A DNA stretch of 54,394 bases from Planctomycetales bacterium (GTDB taxonomy: Bacteria > Planctomycetota > Planctomycetia > Isosphaerales > Isosphaeraceae): positions 1 to 54,394 of the forward strand of contig DAIDKV010000182.1 of NCBI GenBank assembly GCA_027449865.1, written 5' to 3'. Each line of letters starts with the position of its first letter. Position 1 is the first letter of the stretch. The position numbers were made by a program, and so were the translations under genes. The notes below the pieces were generated by a model that saw only the letters and a program-made list of their open reading frames with translations, was not told the origin of the DNA and did no database searches. Shown piece by piece: positions 17,141-27,120 of this stretch.

Positions 17141-17219
17141 TTCCGGGAACCTGGGCCGGGCGGCCGACCCTCGCGTCGCCCCCCGGCCCGTCGCGTCCCG
17201 ACGAACGGAGACACCCCCG

Positions 17220-17477
17220 ATGGATGAGGTCAAGGAAATCCAGCTTTGCGAGGTCGCCAACGAGGTCGAGGCGACGCTCGTGGTCAACCTGCTGAAGGAA
17301 GACGGCATCCCAGCCTGGAGCGACGCCAGCCCGGCCACGCCGGTCTTCGGCGGCCTCCCTTTCGAATCCGGGCATCGCGTCTTCGTCCCGGCCTCGATGG
17401 CCCACAAGGCACGCGAGATTCTCGGGCATTATCCCCACTTCCACAACCTTCGAAACGTCCACGAGCCTGAGCTCTGA
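17220..17477 (+). CDS. DUF2007-like small protein
   Basis: An 85-residue protein from ATG 17220 (ACGGAGA upstream). The pattern LCEVANEVEATLVVNLLKEDGIPAW, a variable loop, then HRVFVPASMAHKAREIL matches the DUF2007 putative signal-transducing family, which folds into a small ferredoxin-like alpha/beta unit. Family members are often N-terminal to zinc ribbons or stand alone next to membrane genes. The following glycosyltransferase frame begins at or just after this stop, so the two are likely translationally coupled. Confidence 0.8.
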   Translation: MDEVKEIQLCEVANEVEATLVVNLLKEDGIPAWSDASPATPVFGGLPFESGHRVFVPASMAHKAREILGHYPHFHNLRNVHEPEL

Positions 17478-17542
17478 TCTCCCAATCCGCCAATCCGATC
17501 GATCCCGCGCCGGCCGATGGCCCTCCGCTCCGGATCGCCTAC

Positions 17543-18670
17543 GTGGTCAGTTACTTCCACCCCTTCGCCAGTGGTGCCGAGGGACAGGCGCTGGCGCAGG
17601 GGATCGAGCTGGCCCGGCGCGGGCATCAGGTCCACGTTGTCACCCGCGAAGTCCCCGGTTACCCGGTGGTCGATGAGGATCACCACGGCGTTTTCATCCA
17701 CCGATGGGTCCGGACGCGATCGATCGGCCCGCTCTTCGGGCTGAGCTTCGTCTCGGGGGTGATCGGCTCGCTCCGGCGGCTCCGCCGCGAGATCGACCTG
17801 GTCCACACCCATCAGGGACTTTGGGAGGCCGTCGCAACGGGCCTGGCGCACCGGAGAATGCCGGCGCTCCCCACGCTCGTCCAGCCGGCCAGCGCCGGCT
17901 ATTACGGCGAGGCGGATGAGCTGCGACGCACCCGAGGCGCTGGTCTCCTTCGTCGGCTGATCCTCGGAAATACGGCCTTCGCCGCGATCTCGGCCGAGAT
18001 CGCACGCCAGTGGCGGGAGCTGGGCGTCGGACCGGAGCGGATGATCCGGATGGCGAGCGGCGTCGACGCGGAACGGTTCCGGCCCGGCCCCAGCGCGGTC
18101 GAATCGACCTTGCTTCCGCGACCGAGGGTCGTCTTCACGGGTCGGATGCACCCGCAGAAGAATCTTCCCATGCTCCTCCGCGCGTGGGTGGAAGTGGCCC
18201 GGAAGTCGCCGGCCAACCTGATCCTGGTCGGTCCTGGCAACGACCGCCGGACGCTGGAAGACCTGGTCGGAACGCTTGGTCTGACCGATCGCGTCCAGTT
18301 CACGGGCGGGGTCTCCGACCCCTCCGATTACCTCCGAGCCGCCGATCTGTTTGTCCTGCCGAGTGTCGCCGAGGGGATGAGCAATTCGCTCCTGGAGGCG
18401 ATGGCGACCGCGTTACCCTGCCTGGCCTCTCGCATTCCCGGCAACACCGACCTGATCCACGACGGTCGGACCGGCCGGCTGATCGACCCGAAGGATGGTC
18501 CGGCCTGGACCTCCGCGATCCTGGAACTGCTCGACGCGACCGACCAGGCTCGCCGGCTTGGCGAAGCCGCCAGAAGCCGGATTGACGAGGAATTCGCGCT
18601 TCCGGTCGTCGTCGACCGGTACGTCGATCTCTACCGCCGGATGATCGCCGGGAGCTGGCCTTCGCGTTGA
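17543..18670 (+). CDS. GT4-family glycosyltransferase
   Basis: A GT-B glycosyltransferase. The listed start GTG 17543 is the first conventional codon, but the frame is open from 17471 and the residues before it (LRIAYV) complete the first beta strand of the family, so translation probably begins upstream, possibly at CTG 17474 that overlaps the preceding TGA. The N-terminal domain has SYFHPFASGAEGQALAQG and the DLVHTHQGLWE loop. The C-terminal nucleotide-sugar domain has VVFTGRMHPQKNLPMLL and the EX7E-type region SVAEGMSNSLLEAMATALP. It would transfer a sugar from an NDP-sugar to lipid or polysaccharide in the cytoplasm; donor and acceptor are unknown. Confidence 0.9.
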   Translation: MVSYFHPFASGAEGQALAQGIELARRGHQVHVVTREVPGYPVVDEDHHGVFIHRWVRTRSIGPLFGLSFVSGVIGSLRRLRREIDLVHTHQGLWEAVATGLAHRRMPALPTLVQPASAGYYGEADELRRTRGAGLLRRLILGNTAFAAISAEIARQWRELGVGPERMIRMASGVDAERFRPGPSAVESTLLPRPRVVFTGRMHPQKNLPMLLRAWVEVARKSPANLILVGPGNDRRTLEDLVGTLGLTDRVQFTGGVSDPSDYLRAADLFVLPSVAEGMSNSLLEAMATALPCLASRIPGNTDLIHDGRTGRLIDPKDGPAWTSAILELLDATDQARRLGEAARSRIDEEFALPVVVDRYVDLYRRMIAGSWPSR

Positions 18671-18892
18671 GGAACGAGGTCTGATCCCGGCAGAACCCGC
18701 ACGATCGTCATGACGCCCTTCGCGGAGCCGGTCGGCGGCACTCGACGACAGTCGAGAGTCACCTAGAATAGTAATAACCGGCTCGATGGCGCCATGCCGG
18801 AAGATTGGTCCTGTTTTTGCTAAAGTCTTGATCCGAGCCGAGGCAATGGGCCTGGCGATCGAGGCAAAGGGTCCGATGACGGCGTACGGGCG

Positions 18893-19744
18893 ATGATCCC
18901 TCGAATCTCCTTCGCGCGACTGGATGATCCGATCGTGCTGGCCCACGGCCTGGGCGGATTCTCGCGGATCGGCGTGGGACCGCTAACGATCGCGACCTAC
19001 TTCCGCGGCATTCCCCAGGCGATGCAACTGTCGGGGAACCGCGTGCTGGTGACTCAGGTGCCTCCGCTGGCGGCCTCCGACGCCCGCGCCCATCGACTCG
19101 CCGAACAGATCGAGGCCGCCTTTGGCGATCAGCCGATCCACCTGATCGGCCACAGCATGGGCGGGCTCGACTCGCGTCGCTTGCTCGCGGATCCGTCCTG
19201 GCATCGCAGAATTCTCAGCCTGACGACGATCGGAACGCCCCACCTGGGGAGCTGGCTGGCCGACTTCGCCAAGCTCCGCGTCGGCCGGATTTACCGGCTG
19301 CTGGAACGAATGGGCGTTGATCATCGAGGCTGTCTCGACGTGACCCGGGGCGAGGCCGGGCGATTCCACGATCGACATCCCGCGCCGGGTGACATCCCGA
19401 TCTTCAGCGTCGCGGGCGAGCCGATGGCGGAGACGGTCTGCTGGCCGCTGAAGCGATTCCACGCGATCCTCGGTGAGCTGGATGGTCCGAACGACGGACT
19501 GGTCTCGACGACGTCGGCGCTGGCGTTTGGGACGCCACTTCCCGTCTGGCCGGCCGATCATCTCCGCCAGATGAACTGGCTGGTCAACGGATGGGCCCAC
19601 TACCACGGACCGCTCCCGCTGGAGCTTTACGCCCAGGTCATCGCTCACCTTGCCGCGTTAGGGTTCGGGCGAGATGCGGGATCGGCCGAGGCGCTGGAGC
19701 ACGTGGTTCGCTCGATCGAGGGGCCTGGGTCGCCGGTTGTCTGA
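18893..19744 (+). CDS. Alpha/beta-hydrolase, lipase-like
   Basis: A 283-residue protein. The N-terminal DPIVLAHGLGG oxyanion-hole strand, the nucleophile elbow LIGHSMGG (Ser88) and the TIGTPHLGSWLAD segment are typical of triacylglycerol-lipase-like and PGAP1-like hydrolases. A later GPNDGLVSTTSA segment supplies the usual catalytic Asp, and WAHYHG is a candidate for the catalytic His. No signal peptide is visible, so it may be cytoplasmic unless the true start is upstream. The ribosome-binding site is weak. The 222-base gap before it contains no other gene. Confidence 0.8.
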   Translation: MIPRISFARLDDPIVLAHGLGGFSRIGVGPLTIATYFRGIPQAMQLSGNRVLVTQVPPLAASDARAHRLAEQIEAAFGDQPIHLIGHSMGGLDSRRLLADPSWHRRILSLTTIGTPHLGSWLADFAKLRVGRIYRLLERMGVDHRGCLDVTRGEAGRFHDRHPAPGDIPIFSVAGEPMAETVCWPLKRFHAILGELDGPNDGLVSTTSALAFGTPLPVWPADHLRQMNWLVNGWAHYHGPLPLELYAQVIAHLAALGFGRDAGSAEALEHVVRSIEGPGSPVV

Positions 19745-19783
19745 CCGGATCGTCCAGCGACATGGAGCCGATCGAGTGGAATC

Positions 19784-19799
19784 GGGCGGTACAACGCCC
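19784..19799. terminator. Small hairpin between convergent genes
   Basis: GGGCG (19784-19788) and CGCCC (19795-19799) flank a six-base loop in the 63-base gap between the lipase-like gene and the convergent GH39 gene. The stem is short and lacks a T-run, so function as a terminator is only suggested by position. Confidence 0.3.
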
Positions 19800-19807
19800 A
19801 GGTTTCT

Positions 19808-21307
19808 TCACGGACGCACCTCAATCAGCGCCAGGCCGTGCGTCGCGAGGGAGATTGTCAGCACGCCGTTTTGAAGCGGGAGTCGCTGGGCCTCGGGCCT
19901 TTTCGCCGCGTCTCGGAGCGTCTGCTGCTGCTCGCGACTCGGGAACGCCGGCTCGCCCATCTTTCGCCAGGCCGAGAGCGCCGAGCCGTGCTCCTCGTCG
20001 AGGATCGTGACCGCGGCCGAATCGCCCCTCGGCAGGTGAATCGCGAATTCGCGAGGCGAACCAGTTGCGCCCGGCTCGGCATAGTTCCAAACGGCGATCA
20101 CGAGGGTGCCGTCGGCACGTCGAGTGACGAGGGCGTCTTTCAGGTCGGGAGCCAATCGCTGGTCGCCGAGCCGGTGCAGGAGCGCGAAGGCGTTGAAGGC
20201 GGCCTTGGGGATGTTCCCCGCGGCGATCAGTCCATAGCCGCCGTAGAACGGCCGCTTCACCACGCCCTGTTCCTCGAAGACGTCGGAGAGGCACCAGTAG
20301 GCCATGATCGTCGTCAGGCCGTCGCATTGCCGGATGTTGTTCGCCAGCCAGGGGCCCATGAAGGCCGAGTCGGTCACCTCCGGCTGATTCATGTAGGTGG
20401 CGTTGTATTCTGACCAGATGATCGGTAAGTCCGGACGCGGCGACGCCTTCACCTCGTCGTGGACCTTCCGCGCCGATCGGGCGACCATCTCGGATTGCGG
20501 GATCTTCTCGTCGGTTCGGAAGACGTCCTTCGACGAGTCGTTCCCGTAGACGTGGGTCGAGACGTAGTCGAGGGGGACGTCCTTCTCGGTGCAGTGGCGG
20601 ATGAAGTCGCCGGTCCAGGCCGCCTGGGCGGTCGCCGGGCCTCCGATCCTCAGGCGCTTATCCACGGATTTCACCGCACGGGCCGCCGAGTCATAAAGGC
20701 GGAAATATGTCTCCTGGGCCGGCTTGCCCGACCAGAAGTCGATGTTCGGCTCGTTCCAGACCTCGAAGTACCATTGCCGAACCTCACCGACGCCATAACG
20801 CTCGACCAGGTGTCGCGTGAGCGCGGCGACCAGCTCGCCCCATTTCTCATAAGACTTCGGTGGGTTCGGCAGCGGTTTGTACCAGAACGGGTGCGGCTTC
20901 TGCGAGGTCGCCAGCGCCGAGGGCATGAAGCTTAGCTCGACAAACGGCCGGACTCCGTTCTCAAGTAATCCGTCGTAGATTTGATCCACGTAAGACCAGT
21001 TGTAGATGGGTTTCCCGTCCTTCGACTCGGCATAGACGCCGTTGTGGTCGTCGAGGATGCCGTGGAAGCGGACGAATTTCAGATCGGTGATGGATTGGAC
21101 GGACCGCAGGTCCTTGCGCCAGTTTTCGCGGAGTGTGAGGTTCGCCCGGCCCGAGCCGAAGACCTGTTCCCAGAAGTGCGGGAACGGCCTCGACGGCGCC
21201 GAGGGATCGACGCGGATGACCTCGGGAGCCGGCTGCGCAAGCAGTATCCCGGGCGACAGGAAGACCAGCCCCACGACCGTGCATGTGATCCATCGAGATC
21301 GCCGCAT
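19808..21307 (-). CDS. Secreted GH39-type glycoside hydrolase (beta-xylosidase-like)
   Basis: A 499-residue protein; ATG 21307 with AAGGAAG five bases upstream is preferred to TTG 21325. A signal peptide ends near LLAQP (residue 26). The TIM-barrel part shows the GH39 pattern: LKFVRFHGILDDHNGVY, YEKWGELVAALTRHLVERYG, the acid/base motif EVWNEPN (Glu186) and the nucleophile strand LPIIWSEYNAT (Glu300). A C-terminal beta-sandwich begins around RRADGTLVIAVWNY. Family knowledge: GH39 includes beta-xylosidases and alpha-L-iduronidases with retaining chemistry. The substrate cannot be fixed here. It is 22 bases downstream of the DUF1559-like gene on the same strand. Confidence 0.9.
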   Translation of the reverse strand: MRRSRWITCTVVGLVFLSPGILLAQPAPEVIRVDPSAPSRPFPHFWEQVFGSGRANLTLRENWRKDLRSVQSITDLKFVRFHGILDDHNGVYAESKDGKPIYNWSYVDQIYDGLLENGVRPFVELSFMPSALATSQKPHPFWYKPLPNPPKSYEKWGELVAALTRHLVERYGVGEVRQWYFEVWNEPNIDFWSGKPAQETYFRLYDSAARAVKSVDKRLRIGGPATAQAAWTGDFIRHCTEKDVPLDYVSTHVYGNDSSKDVFRTDEKIPQSEMVARSARKVHDEVKASPRPDLPIIWSEYNATYMNQPEVTDSAFMGPWLANNIRQCDGLTTIMAYWCLSDVFEEQGVVKRPFYGGYGLIAAGNIPKAAFNAFALLHRLGDQRLAPDLKDALVTRRADGTLVIAVWNYAEPGATGSPREFAIHLPRGDSAAVTILDEEHGSALSAWRKMGEPAFPSREQQQTLRDAAKRPEAQRLPLQNGVLTISLATHGLALIEVRP

Positions 21308-21329
21308 TTGGCTTCCTTTCGGCAAGTGT

Positions 21330-22118
21330 TCAGAGATCCTCGACCACGATTAGCTCGCCCCCGTCGATCGTCGTCATCGCCTGGATTGTCTTCGGAGACG
21401 TCGAGTCCTTCACGAACCAGACCCGGCCGTCGGCCGTCACGACGTTCGCGCCGTCCGGATGCAGGCTGCCGATGCTCGGCTGCCTCGGATCGTTGATTTC
21501 GAAGCTCATCGTGCGGACGTCGAGGTCGATCGGCGCGGTCCAGGGGATCGGGACGTTGTTCACTTCCACGATGGAGATGGTGTTTTCAAGGCCATCCCTG
21601 ATCTCCGACCGCCGGACGGACGAGGCGCCGGGGAACATCGTCCCGGGTCCGGTGATTGCCGCGTAGTTGGTTGCTCCGATCAGGTAATGTTTCTGCTCGG
21701 GGCATCGGAAGAAGCCCGGCATCCGGTTGAGGAGCCGGATGTTGTGCGGGCCGTCCCAGGGCTCGGAGAATTCGTAATCGATCGGGTCCATGAGATCGAG
21801 GAACGGCAGGACCAAGGCCCTCCAGCTATGCATCCGACGGCCACTCGCGTCGGCAGTGTAGGCCGGAGGAAACGTGCCATACTTCTGCTCATACGCCTGA
21901 ATGGCGAGCTGGATCTGCTTCAAATTGTTGGCGCACTGCGTTCGCCGTGCTGCCTTCCAGTCGCAGTAAGTCGGAGTGAACAGCAACGGAATCGCGATCA
22001 GGCTGCCGCCCACGGCGAGGAGCACGTAGAAGGTCTGCCGCATCGGCGAAGGCTCGCGCACCGGGTTGCGAGGCACCTCGGGGCTCTGCGGACCATCCAG
22101 CTCGAAGTCGTGGATCAT
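21330..22118 (-). CDS. DUF1559-like type II pseudopilin-related protein
   Basis: A 262-residue protein. ATG 22118 is chosen because GGAGG lies seven bases upstream. One transmembrane helix (residues ~29-48) precedes the conserved CANNLKQIQLAIQAYEQKYGTFPPAY segment typical of DUF1559 proteins, and SWRALVLPFLD plus the C-terminal HPDGANVVTADGRVWFV (the H-x-DG block) complete the family pattern. Unlike standard DUF1559 proteins there is no prepilin-type leader with Gly-Phe cleavage site; a ~28-residue cytoplasmic tail replaces it. It reads into the GH39 gene with 22 bases between, suggesting co-transcription. Confidence 0.82.
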   Translation of the reverse strand: MIHDFELDGPQSPEVPRNPVREPSPMRQTFYVLLAVGGSLIAIPLLFTPTYCDWKAARRTQCANNLKQIQLAIQAYEQKYGTFPPAYTADASGRRMHSWRALVLPFLDLMDPIDYEFSEPWDGPHNIRLLNRMPGFFRCPEQKHYLIGATNYAAITGPGTMFPGASSVRRSEIRDGLENTISIVEVNNVPIPWTAPIDLDVRTMSFEINDPRQPSIGSLHPDGANVVTADGRVWFVKDSTSPKTIQAMTTIDGGELIVVEDL

Positions 22119-22193
22119 GGCTCGGCCTCCGGCGATCGACGATCCCTTGATCATAATCCACCGGACGCCCGCCTCGCGAGGACCGACCCATCC

Positions 22194-22982
22194 CTATCGT
22201 CGCGTCGCGAAGACCATCCAGCCACCGGCGCGGAGGGTGTGCAGCATCCCCGGCCATCGGATCGGCTCGGCGGTGATCTCGTCGAGCGGGATGACCTCGT
22301 CGATCCGGAATCCGGCCGCGAGCATCGAGCTTTTCAGCTCGCCCCATCGATAGAGATGCACTCGCATTCCGGGGATGCCGCGATAGGTCATCCTGCGCTC
22401 GCCCAGTTCATCACGTCGGAGGATCGTCCGAAAGGCATGCTTCAGGAGCCAGCCCCGGCCCTGTCGGTCGCGGAGGTTCAGCCAGAGGTTGTGCGCGTGC
22501 AGCGCGAGCCGTCCGCCGGGTCGGAGGATCCGCGACCATTCCGCAAGAGCCCGACTACGGGCGTCGGAGCCTCGGATCATCCCCAGCGTGCTGAACATCG
22601 AGAGGGCGTAGTCGAACGTCGCGTCAGGGAAGCCATCCAGGCGGCAGAGGTTGGCCTCGACCCGAAGGATTTCGACGCCCGCCGAGGCCGCCTTCTGACC
22701 GACGATTTCCAGCATCGATCGCGAGAGATCGACGGCGGCGACGTGGAATTCTCGCTGAGCGAATCGGATCGCGTGCCGACCCGCGCCGCAGCCGAGATCG
22801 ATCAGCCGACCGAGCTCCGTGAACCGCTCGTCGAGCAGTCGGGCGTCGACCTCGAAGAGGGGATGATCCGAGAAATAAGCATCTTCCTCGGCCGCGAGGC
22901 GGGGCGTGTGCGCGTACTGCCAGAGCGGAGCATCGACCCCCTCGGGGAGTCGCCACGACGGCGGGACTCGGAACGTGCTCAT
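22194..22982 (-). CDS. Class I SAM-dependent methyltransferase
   Basis: A 262-residue protein from ATG 22982, 22 bases after the amylase stop. Motif I is LIDLGCGAGRHAI (residues ~60-72), followed by VAAVDLSRSMLEIV with the acidic ribose-binding residue, the FDYALSMFSTLGMI loop and LRPGGRLALHAHN. The C-terminal part includes YRWGELKSSMLAAGF, common in small-molecule methyltransferases. No ribosome-binding site is obvious, consistent with translational coupling to the amylase gene. Substrate unknown. Confidence 0.88.
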   Translation of the reverse strand: MSTFRVPPSWRLPEGVDAPLWQYAHTPRLAAEEDAYFSDHPLFEVDARLLDERFTELGRLIDLGCGAGRHAIRFAQREFHVAAVDLSRSMLEIVGQKAASAGVEILRVEANLCRLDGFPDATFDYALSMFSTLGMIRGSDARSRALAEWSRILRPGGRLALHAHNLWLNLRDRQGRGWLLKHAFRTILRRDELGERRMTYRGIPGMRVHLYRWGELKSSMLAAGFRIDEVIPLDEITAEPIRWPGMLHTLRAGGWMVFATRR

Positions 22983-23004
22983 GGCCGATCGATCGATTCG
23001 GATC

Positions 23005-24477
23005 TCAGGACGAGGGCCGGGGTGTCGAGAGCACCAGGCCCGACCTCGGGCCCAGCTCGATCCCGCGCACCGTGGCTCCCTCCACACGGACGGAATGCCT
23101 CGCCCACGATTGTTCCAGGACGGCGCCGTCGGGCAAGAGGTTGCCCGTCTCGAGATCGAATCTCCGGGGCATTCTCGAGGCGTTGATCGCGATGAGAACC
23201 ACCTCGTCCCCGAGTTGCCGGGCGTAAACGATCACGTCGTTCTCGGCGTGGAGGAACCGAAACGAGCCGCGGCGAAGGGCCGGGCGAGACCGCCTCAGCG
23301 CGATTAACCGCTGGAAGAAGTGGAGGAGCTCGGTATCCCACGCGTCGGGACGATGCCAGGGAAACGCGGCCCGGTTGGCCGGGTCGTGACCGCCGGCCAG
23401 GCCGATCTCGTCGCCGTAGTAGATCGATGGGGCGCCGGGGTAAGTCATCTGGAAGAGCGTCGCCAGTTCTAGCGACGATCGATCGCCGCCGGCGAGCGTG
23501 AGGAACCGGGCCATGTCGTGGCTATCGAGAAGGTTGAGCATCACGGCCGAAATATTCGGGTGATACAGGCCGATCAGCCGCTCGATTGACTTGCGGAAAG
23601 CCGGGGCGCCGGGGTCGCCGGTCGGGTGCAGGCTGGTTCGCTTCAGGTCGTCCATGTTGAGGACATCGCCGGCGAAGAAGGCGAGGCAGGCCCGGGTGAA
23701 CTGGTAGTTCATCACGGCATCCCACATATCGCCGCCAAGCCATCGGACGGCGTCGGACCAGACCTCGCCGACGATGTATGCCTCGCGGTTGACCGCGCGG
23801 ACCCTCCGGCGGAACTCGCGCCAGAATTCGTCGTCGTCGATCTCGTTGGGGACGTCGAGCCGCCAGCCGTCGGCGCCGAACTCGATCCACTTGCGGCCGA
23901 TCCCCCAGAGGAACTCGCGGACCTCGGGCGACTCGGTGTTGAACTTCGGGAGCGCGGGCAGTCCCCACCAGGCGGCGTAATTGGGAGCCTTCTCGGAATC
24001 GTAGGCGTTGAGCGGGAACTCCTTCACGGAGAACCAGTCAAGGTAGGCCGAATCCGAGCCGTTTTCGAGGATGTCGTGGAACGGGAAGAAGCCCCGGCTG
24101 GCGTGATTGAAGACGCCGTCGAGCACGATCCGAATGCCTCGATCGTGGGCCTCATCGATCAGCCGCCGGAGCGCGGGGTTGCCCCCGAGCATCGGGTCGA
24201 CCTTCTCGTAATCGTGCGTGTGATAGCGGTGGTTCGAGGCCGACTGGAAGACAGGCGTGAAGTAAATCGCGTTGATGCCGAGATCGGTCAGATAGTCGAG
24301 ATGTTCGACCACGCCGAGCAGGTCGCCGCCCTGGTAGCCGTGATAGGTCGGCGGGGCACCCCACTCGTCGAGGTGCCTCGGCTTTGGCACAAGGACGCTC
24401 CGCGCGAACCGGTCGGGGAAGATCTGGTAGAAGATTGCGTCGCGGACCCAGTCGGGGGTCTGGGGTTCGTCGGCCAC
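23005..24477 (-). CDS. GH13 alpha-amylase family enzyme (neopullulanase/cyclomaltodextrinase-like)
   Basis: A 490-residue protein. GTG 24477 (GAGG eight bases upstream) is chosen because the longer frame would overlap the upstream gene and the family begins at [16 protein letters not shown]. All four GH13 regions are present: DGVFNH (120-125), GWRLDVPNE with nucleophile Asp208, GEVW with acid/base Glu238, and LLDSHD with Asp321. GYQGGDL and the [14 protein letters not shown] calcium or loop segment fit the GH13_20 cyclomaltodextrinase-like group, though the N-terminal N-domain of that group is missing. There is no signal peptide, so it probably acts on maltodextrins in the cytoplasm. Confidence 0.92.
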   Translation of the reverse strand: MADEPQTPDWVRDAIFYQIFPDRFARSVLVPKPRHLDEWGAPPTYHGYQGGDLLGVVEHLDYLTDLGINAIYFTPVFQSASNHRYHTHDYEKVDPMLGGNPALRRLIDEAHDRGIRIVLDGVFNHASRGFFPFHDILENGSDSAYLDWFSVKEFPLNAYDSEKAPNYAAWWGLPALPKFNTESPEVREFLWGIGRKWIEFGADGWRLDVPNEIDDDEFWREFRRRVRAVNREAYIVGEVWSDAVRWLGGDMWDAVMNYQFTRACLAFFAGDVLNMDDLKRTSLHPTGDPGAPAFRKSIERLIGLYHPNISAVMLNLLDSHDMARFLTLAGGDRSSLELATLFQMTYPGAPSIYYGDEIGLAGGHDPANRAAFPWHRPDAWDTELLHFFQRLIALRRSRPALRRGSFRFLHAENDVIVYARQLGDEVVLIAINASRMPRRFDLETGNLLPDGAVLEQSWARHSVRVEGATVRGIELGPRSGLVLSTPRPSS

Positions 24478-24526
24478 CGCGTTTTTCCTCGGGGTCGGGG
24501 GATGCCTCGAATTCTGGATCGCCGCC

Positions 24527-26878
24527 CTATCGGATGGAAATCCTGTGCCAGTAGAGTTGCTCGCGGTCGCCTCGGACACGGAGGTCGTCGAGCATCGATT
24601 CCAGGTCGAGCTTGAGGATTCCTCGCCGCCCGTGAATGATGTCCTTGCGATTCACCCGGATGGTTACGCGAGGAACGCCCGGCTTCTTGAAGTTAAGGAT
24701 CTGCGGATTGAGCCAGACGTCCAGCGCCCGGACGCCCTTGACGTCGAGGCGGATGAGATTGCTCTCGCGACTCGACCCCATCTTGATCTCAGCCGGTCGG
24801 AGGTTCTGGCCGAGAACCTCCGCGGCCTCGGGTGCCGTGGTCCGGCCGTCGGCAAACTCCTTGACCACGATCCCGAAGAACCGATTGTCCGACTCACGGG
24901 CGGTGAGGATGTCGAACGATCTTGGGTAGGGATCGCGACGGTGCCGGTCCATCCAGTCGAACGCTCTGGGGACTTCCTCGGGGATGACTTCGAGCCCTCG
25001 CCGCTGGTACTCGACATAGGTGATGTCCCAGGCCTTGAGGATCATCGGCTTGAGGAAGCGGTCATAGACAACCTCGCCTGCGGCTGGAGCCAGTTCGCCG
25101 ATCACGCAGTAGAGTGGAACCAGTTCCTGCTGCTTCGGGGCGTAGATCGGGACGTACTTCGCTGGCAGGCCCGAGATCACCACGGCGCCGGCGAAGAGGT
25201 CGGGGTGGGCGAGCGAGTAATCCCAGGCCATGTTGCCGCCGGTAATCTGTCCGGCGACGAAAACGCGGTCGCTGTCGATCGCGTATCGCTTGCGGGCGTC
25301 TCGGAGGGCGAGTTCCACGGCCGCGTGTTCGCTGGTCGTGTATCGGTAGTCGTGGGGGAGTCCCCGAACATTGTACTGGGGAGCGATCAGGATGTAGCCA
25401 TGTCGGTTGGCCTCCGCGGCCCACTCGTCGACCGCCGTGGCCGGCCCTGGACCCGAGTGCAAGACAATCAACGCGGGATATCGGCGAAGCGGATGGTATT
25501 CCGGTGGAAGACGGACGGCGTACTCGGTCGGCTCGGCGTTCTCGTCGTCGAGGACGCGATGAAGCGCCGTCTTGCCGGCGGGCTCGTCCGGGTCGTGGCG
25601 CGGGGGCGGCATGAGCTGGACAATCTTCGTGAGCAGTTCGAGCCGGTAGACCGGGTCGGCCATCGCCTGGGCGACCGGCCAGGAGAGCCCTTCAAGACGG
25701 GCGGCCTGGCCGCTTCGGTCGGCCGGCTCGTTGGCGACCAGATAGCCGCGGGCGGCCTCGCGAGCCTGCCAGAGAACCTCGGCCGCCTTCAGGTCGGGCA
25801 GTGCCATCTCCTGGCCAACAATGTAGCCCGACATCGCCAGCGCGAACTTCTGCTCGTCACTCGTCTTCGGGTCGTCACGCACCTTCTGCCAGGCAATGAA
25901 GCGGTCGCGCACGGCGTCCGGGGCCTCGTCGATCGCCTTGAGAATCTCGACGAGCGCCTTCTGCCAGGGGCCTCTCGCCTCGGAGCTTAGCCGACCGGCG
26001 AGCCGCCGCAGGTCGACGGCGAGAGCCCGATCCGAGGCAGCCTGCTGCTGGTCCCGCCGCTCGATTTCCCGGGCCTCAACCTGCAACTCGGTGCTAACTT
26101 CCTTGTCCTGGAAGGTCTTCAGCAGTCGGGCCACCTCTTTGTATTGCTGGGCCTTGCGACGGAGATCCAGCTCACTCCTTCGCTGGACGGCCTGGGCCTG
26201 GGTAATGAAGCTTCGAGCACCGGCGGCGCGCCGGCTCAACTCGGTGTTGGGGAAGTCGCGGATCAGCCGATCGATCTCCTCCAGAGCCTCGGGATACCAG
26301 GCCGCGTCGATCAGGAACCGGACGACGCGTTCACGCTCCTCGGCGTTCGACTGGTCCACTCGGCCAATCAGCGACATCACAACCGGGCGCGGGACCTGGC
26401 TTGTTTCCTGGACGCCGACCCAGAAACCGTCGATCCCGCGGAAGCGGACGACGTGCGGACCGATCTCGTTGATCGCCTGCTCCATCCGGATCATCCGGCT
26501 CGACTTCGAGCCGAAGTAGCGGAAGTCGCGGCGCCCTCGGTCGTCCCAGGGCCCGGCCTCGACGCTCAGAACTTCCTTCGGCATCGATCCGCCGTGGACG
26601 GTGATCGGCTGGATCAACTGGAACTTCTCGCCGGTCCGGTAGTCGTTCCCCGGAACTGTCTTCTCAACCTTCGAGTCGCGGACGACCACCCGCTTCACCC
26701 CGTCCCAGATGTAAAGGAGCGTGTTGTCCTTGTCGGGCGGGCCGAGGCTGACATACACCAGCCCATTCTTCATGATGATCCGGTCGGCGCGGGCGGTCGC
26801 CCACGGCCGAGTCATTACAAGGGCCAGGGCCAGCAGGAGCACGCCGCGACGCCCGCGAACCGGATGAAGGCCCCTCAT
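24527..26878 (-). CDS. Large secreted alpha/beta-hydrolase-fold protein with degenerate active site
   Basis: A 783-residue protein; ATG 26878 with GAGGAGAG upstream starts a signal peptide ending near TARAD (residue 32). Residues ~33-170 form a beta-rich planctomycete-type module. Residues ~175-400 are helical and charged (tetratricopeptide-like spacing, coiled-coil tendency). The alpha/beta-hydrolase domain spans ~450-660: [26 protein letters not shown], a DSDRVFVAG elbow and [14 protein letters not shown]. The nucleophile elbow reads GQITG (543-547) instead of GxSxG, and the segment where homologues have GHE reads GLE (Leu629), so both Ser and His appear lost. A C-terminal beta domain follows. 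Inference: a binding or structural protein derived from an esterase. Confidence 0.75.
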   Translation of the reverse strand: MRGLHPVRGRRGVLLLALALVMTRPWATARADRIIMKNGLVYVSLGPPDKDNTLLYIWDGVKRVVVRDSKVEKTVPGNDYRTGEKFQLIQPITVHGGSMPKEVLSVEAGPWDDRGRRDFRYFGSKSSRMIRMEQAINEIGPHVVRFRGIDGFWVGVQETSQVPRPVVMSLIGRVDQSNAEERERVVRFLIDAAWYPEALEEIDRLIRDFPNTELSRRAAGARSFITQAQAVQRRSELDLRRKAQQYKEVARLLKTFQDKEVSTELQVEAREIERRDQQQAASDRALAVDLRRLAGRLSSEARGPWQKALVEILKAIDEAPDAVRDRFIAWQKVRDDPKTSDEQKFALAMSGYIVGQEMALPDLKAAEVLWQAREAARGYLVANEPADRSGQAARLEGLSWPVAQAMADPVYRLELLTKIVQLMPPPRHDPDEPAGKTALHRVLDDENAEPTEYAVRLPPEYHPLRRYPALIVLHSGPGPATAVDEWAAEANRHGYILIAPQYNVRGLPHDYRYTTSEHAAVELALRDARKRYAIDSDRVFVAGQITGGNMAWDYSLAHPDLFAGAVVISGLPAKYVPIYAPKQQELVPLYCVIGELAPAAGEVVYDRFLKPMILKAWDITYVEYQRRGLEVIPEEVPRAFDWMDRHRRDPYPRSFDILTARESDNRFFGIVVKEFADGRTTAPEAAEVLGQNLRPAEIKMGSSRESNLIRLDVKGVRALDVWLNPQILNFKKPGVPRVTIRVNRKDIIHGRRGILKLDLESMLDDLRVRGDREQLYWHRISIR

Positions 26879-27120
26879 GCCGCTCTCCTCGTGCTGGTGG
26901 CCGTCGGATAATCCCTGATCCGTCTCGAAAAGCCCGGCGATGCCGGGCCGGCGCGGCTGGCGATGGGTGGGAACCCCTTGACGCGATCCGCGGGGAGATA
27001 CAGGCTTTATTGTGACAGCGATGCCCGACAGGTCAAGCCGCCGTCGTCCCCGGGCCGACGGCCACCCATCCCCCCCGGCCGCCGCGATCAACCGAAGGCG
27101 CGCCGACCCGAGGAGCCGCC

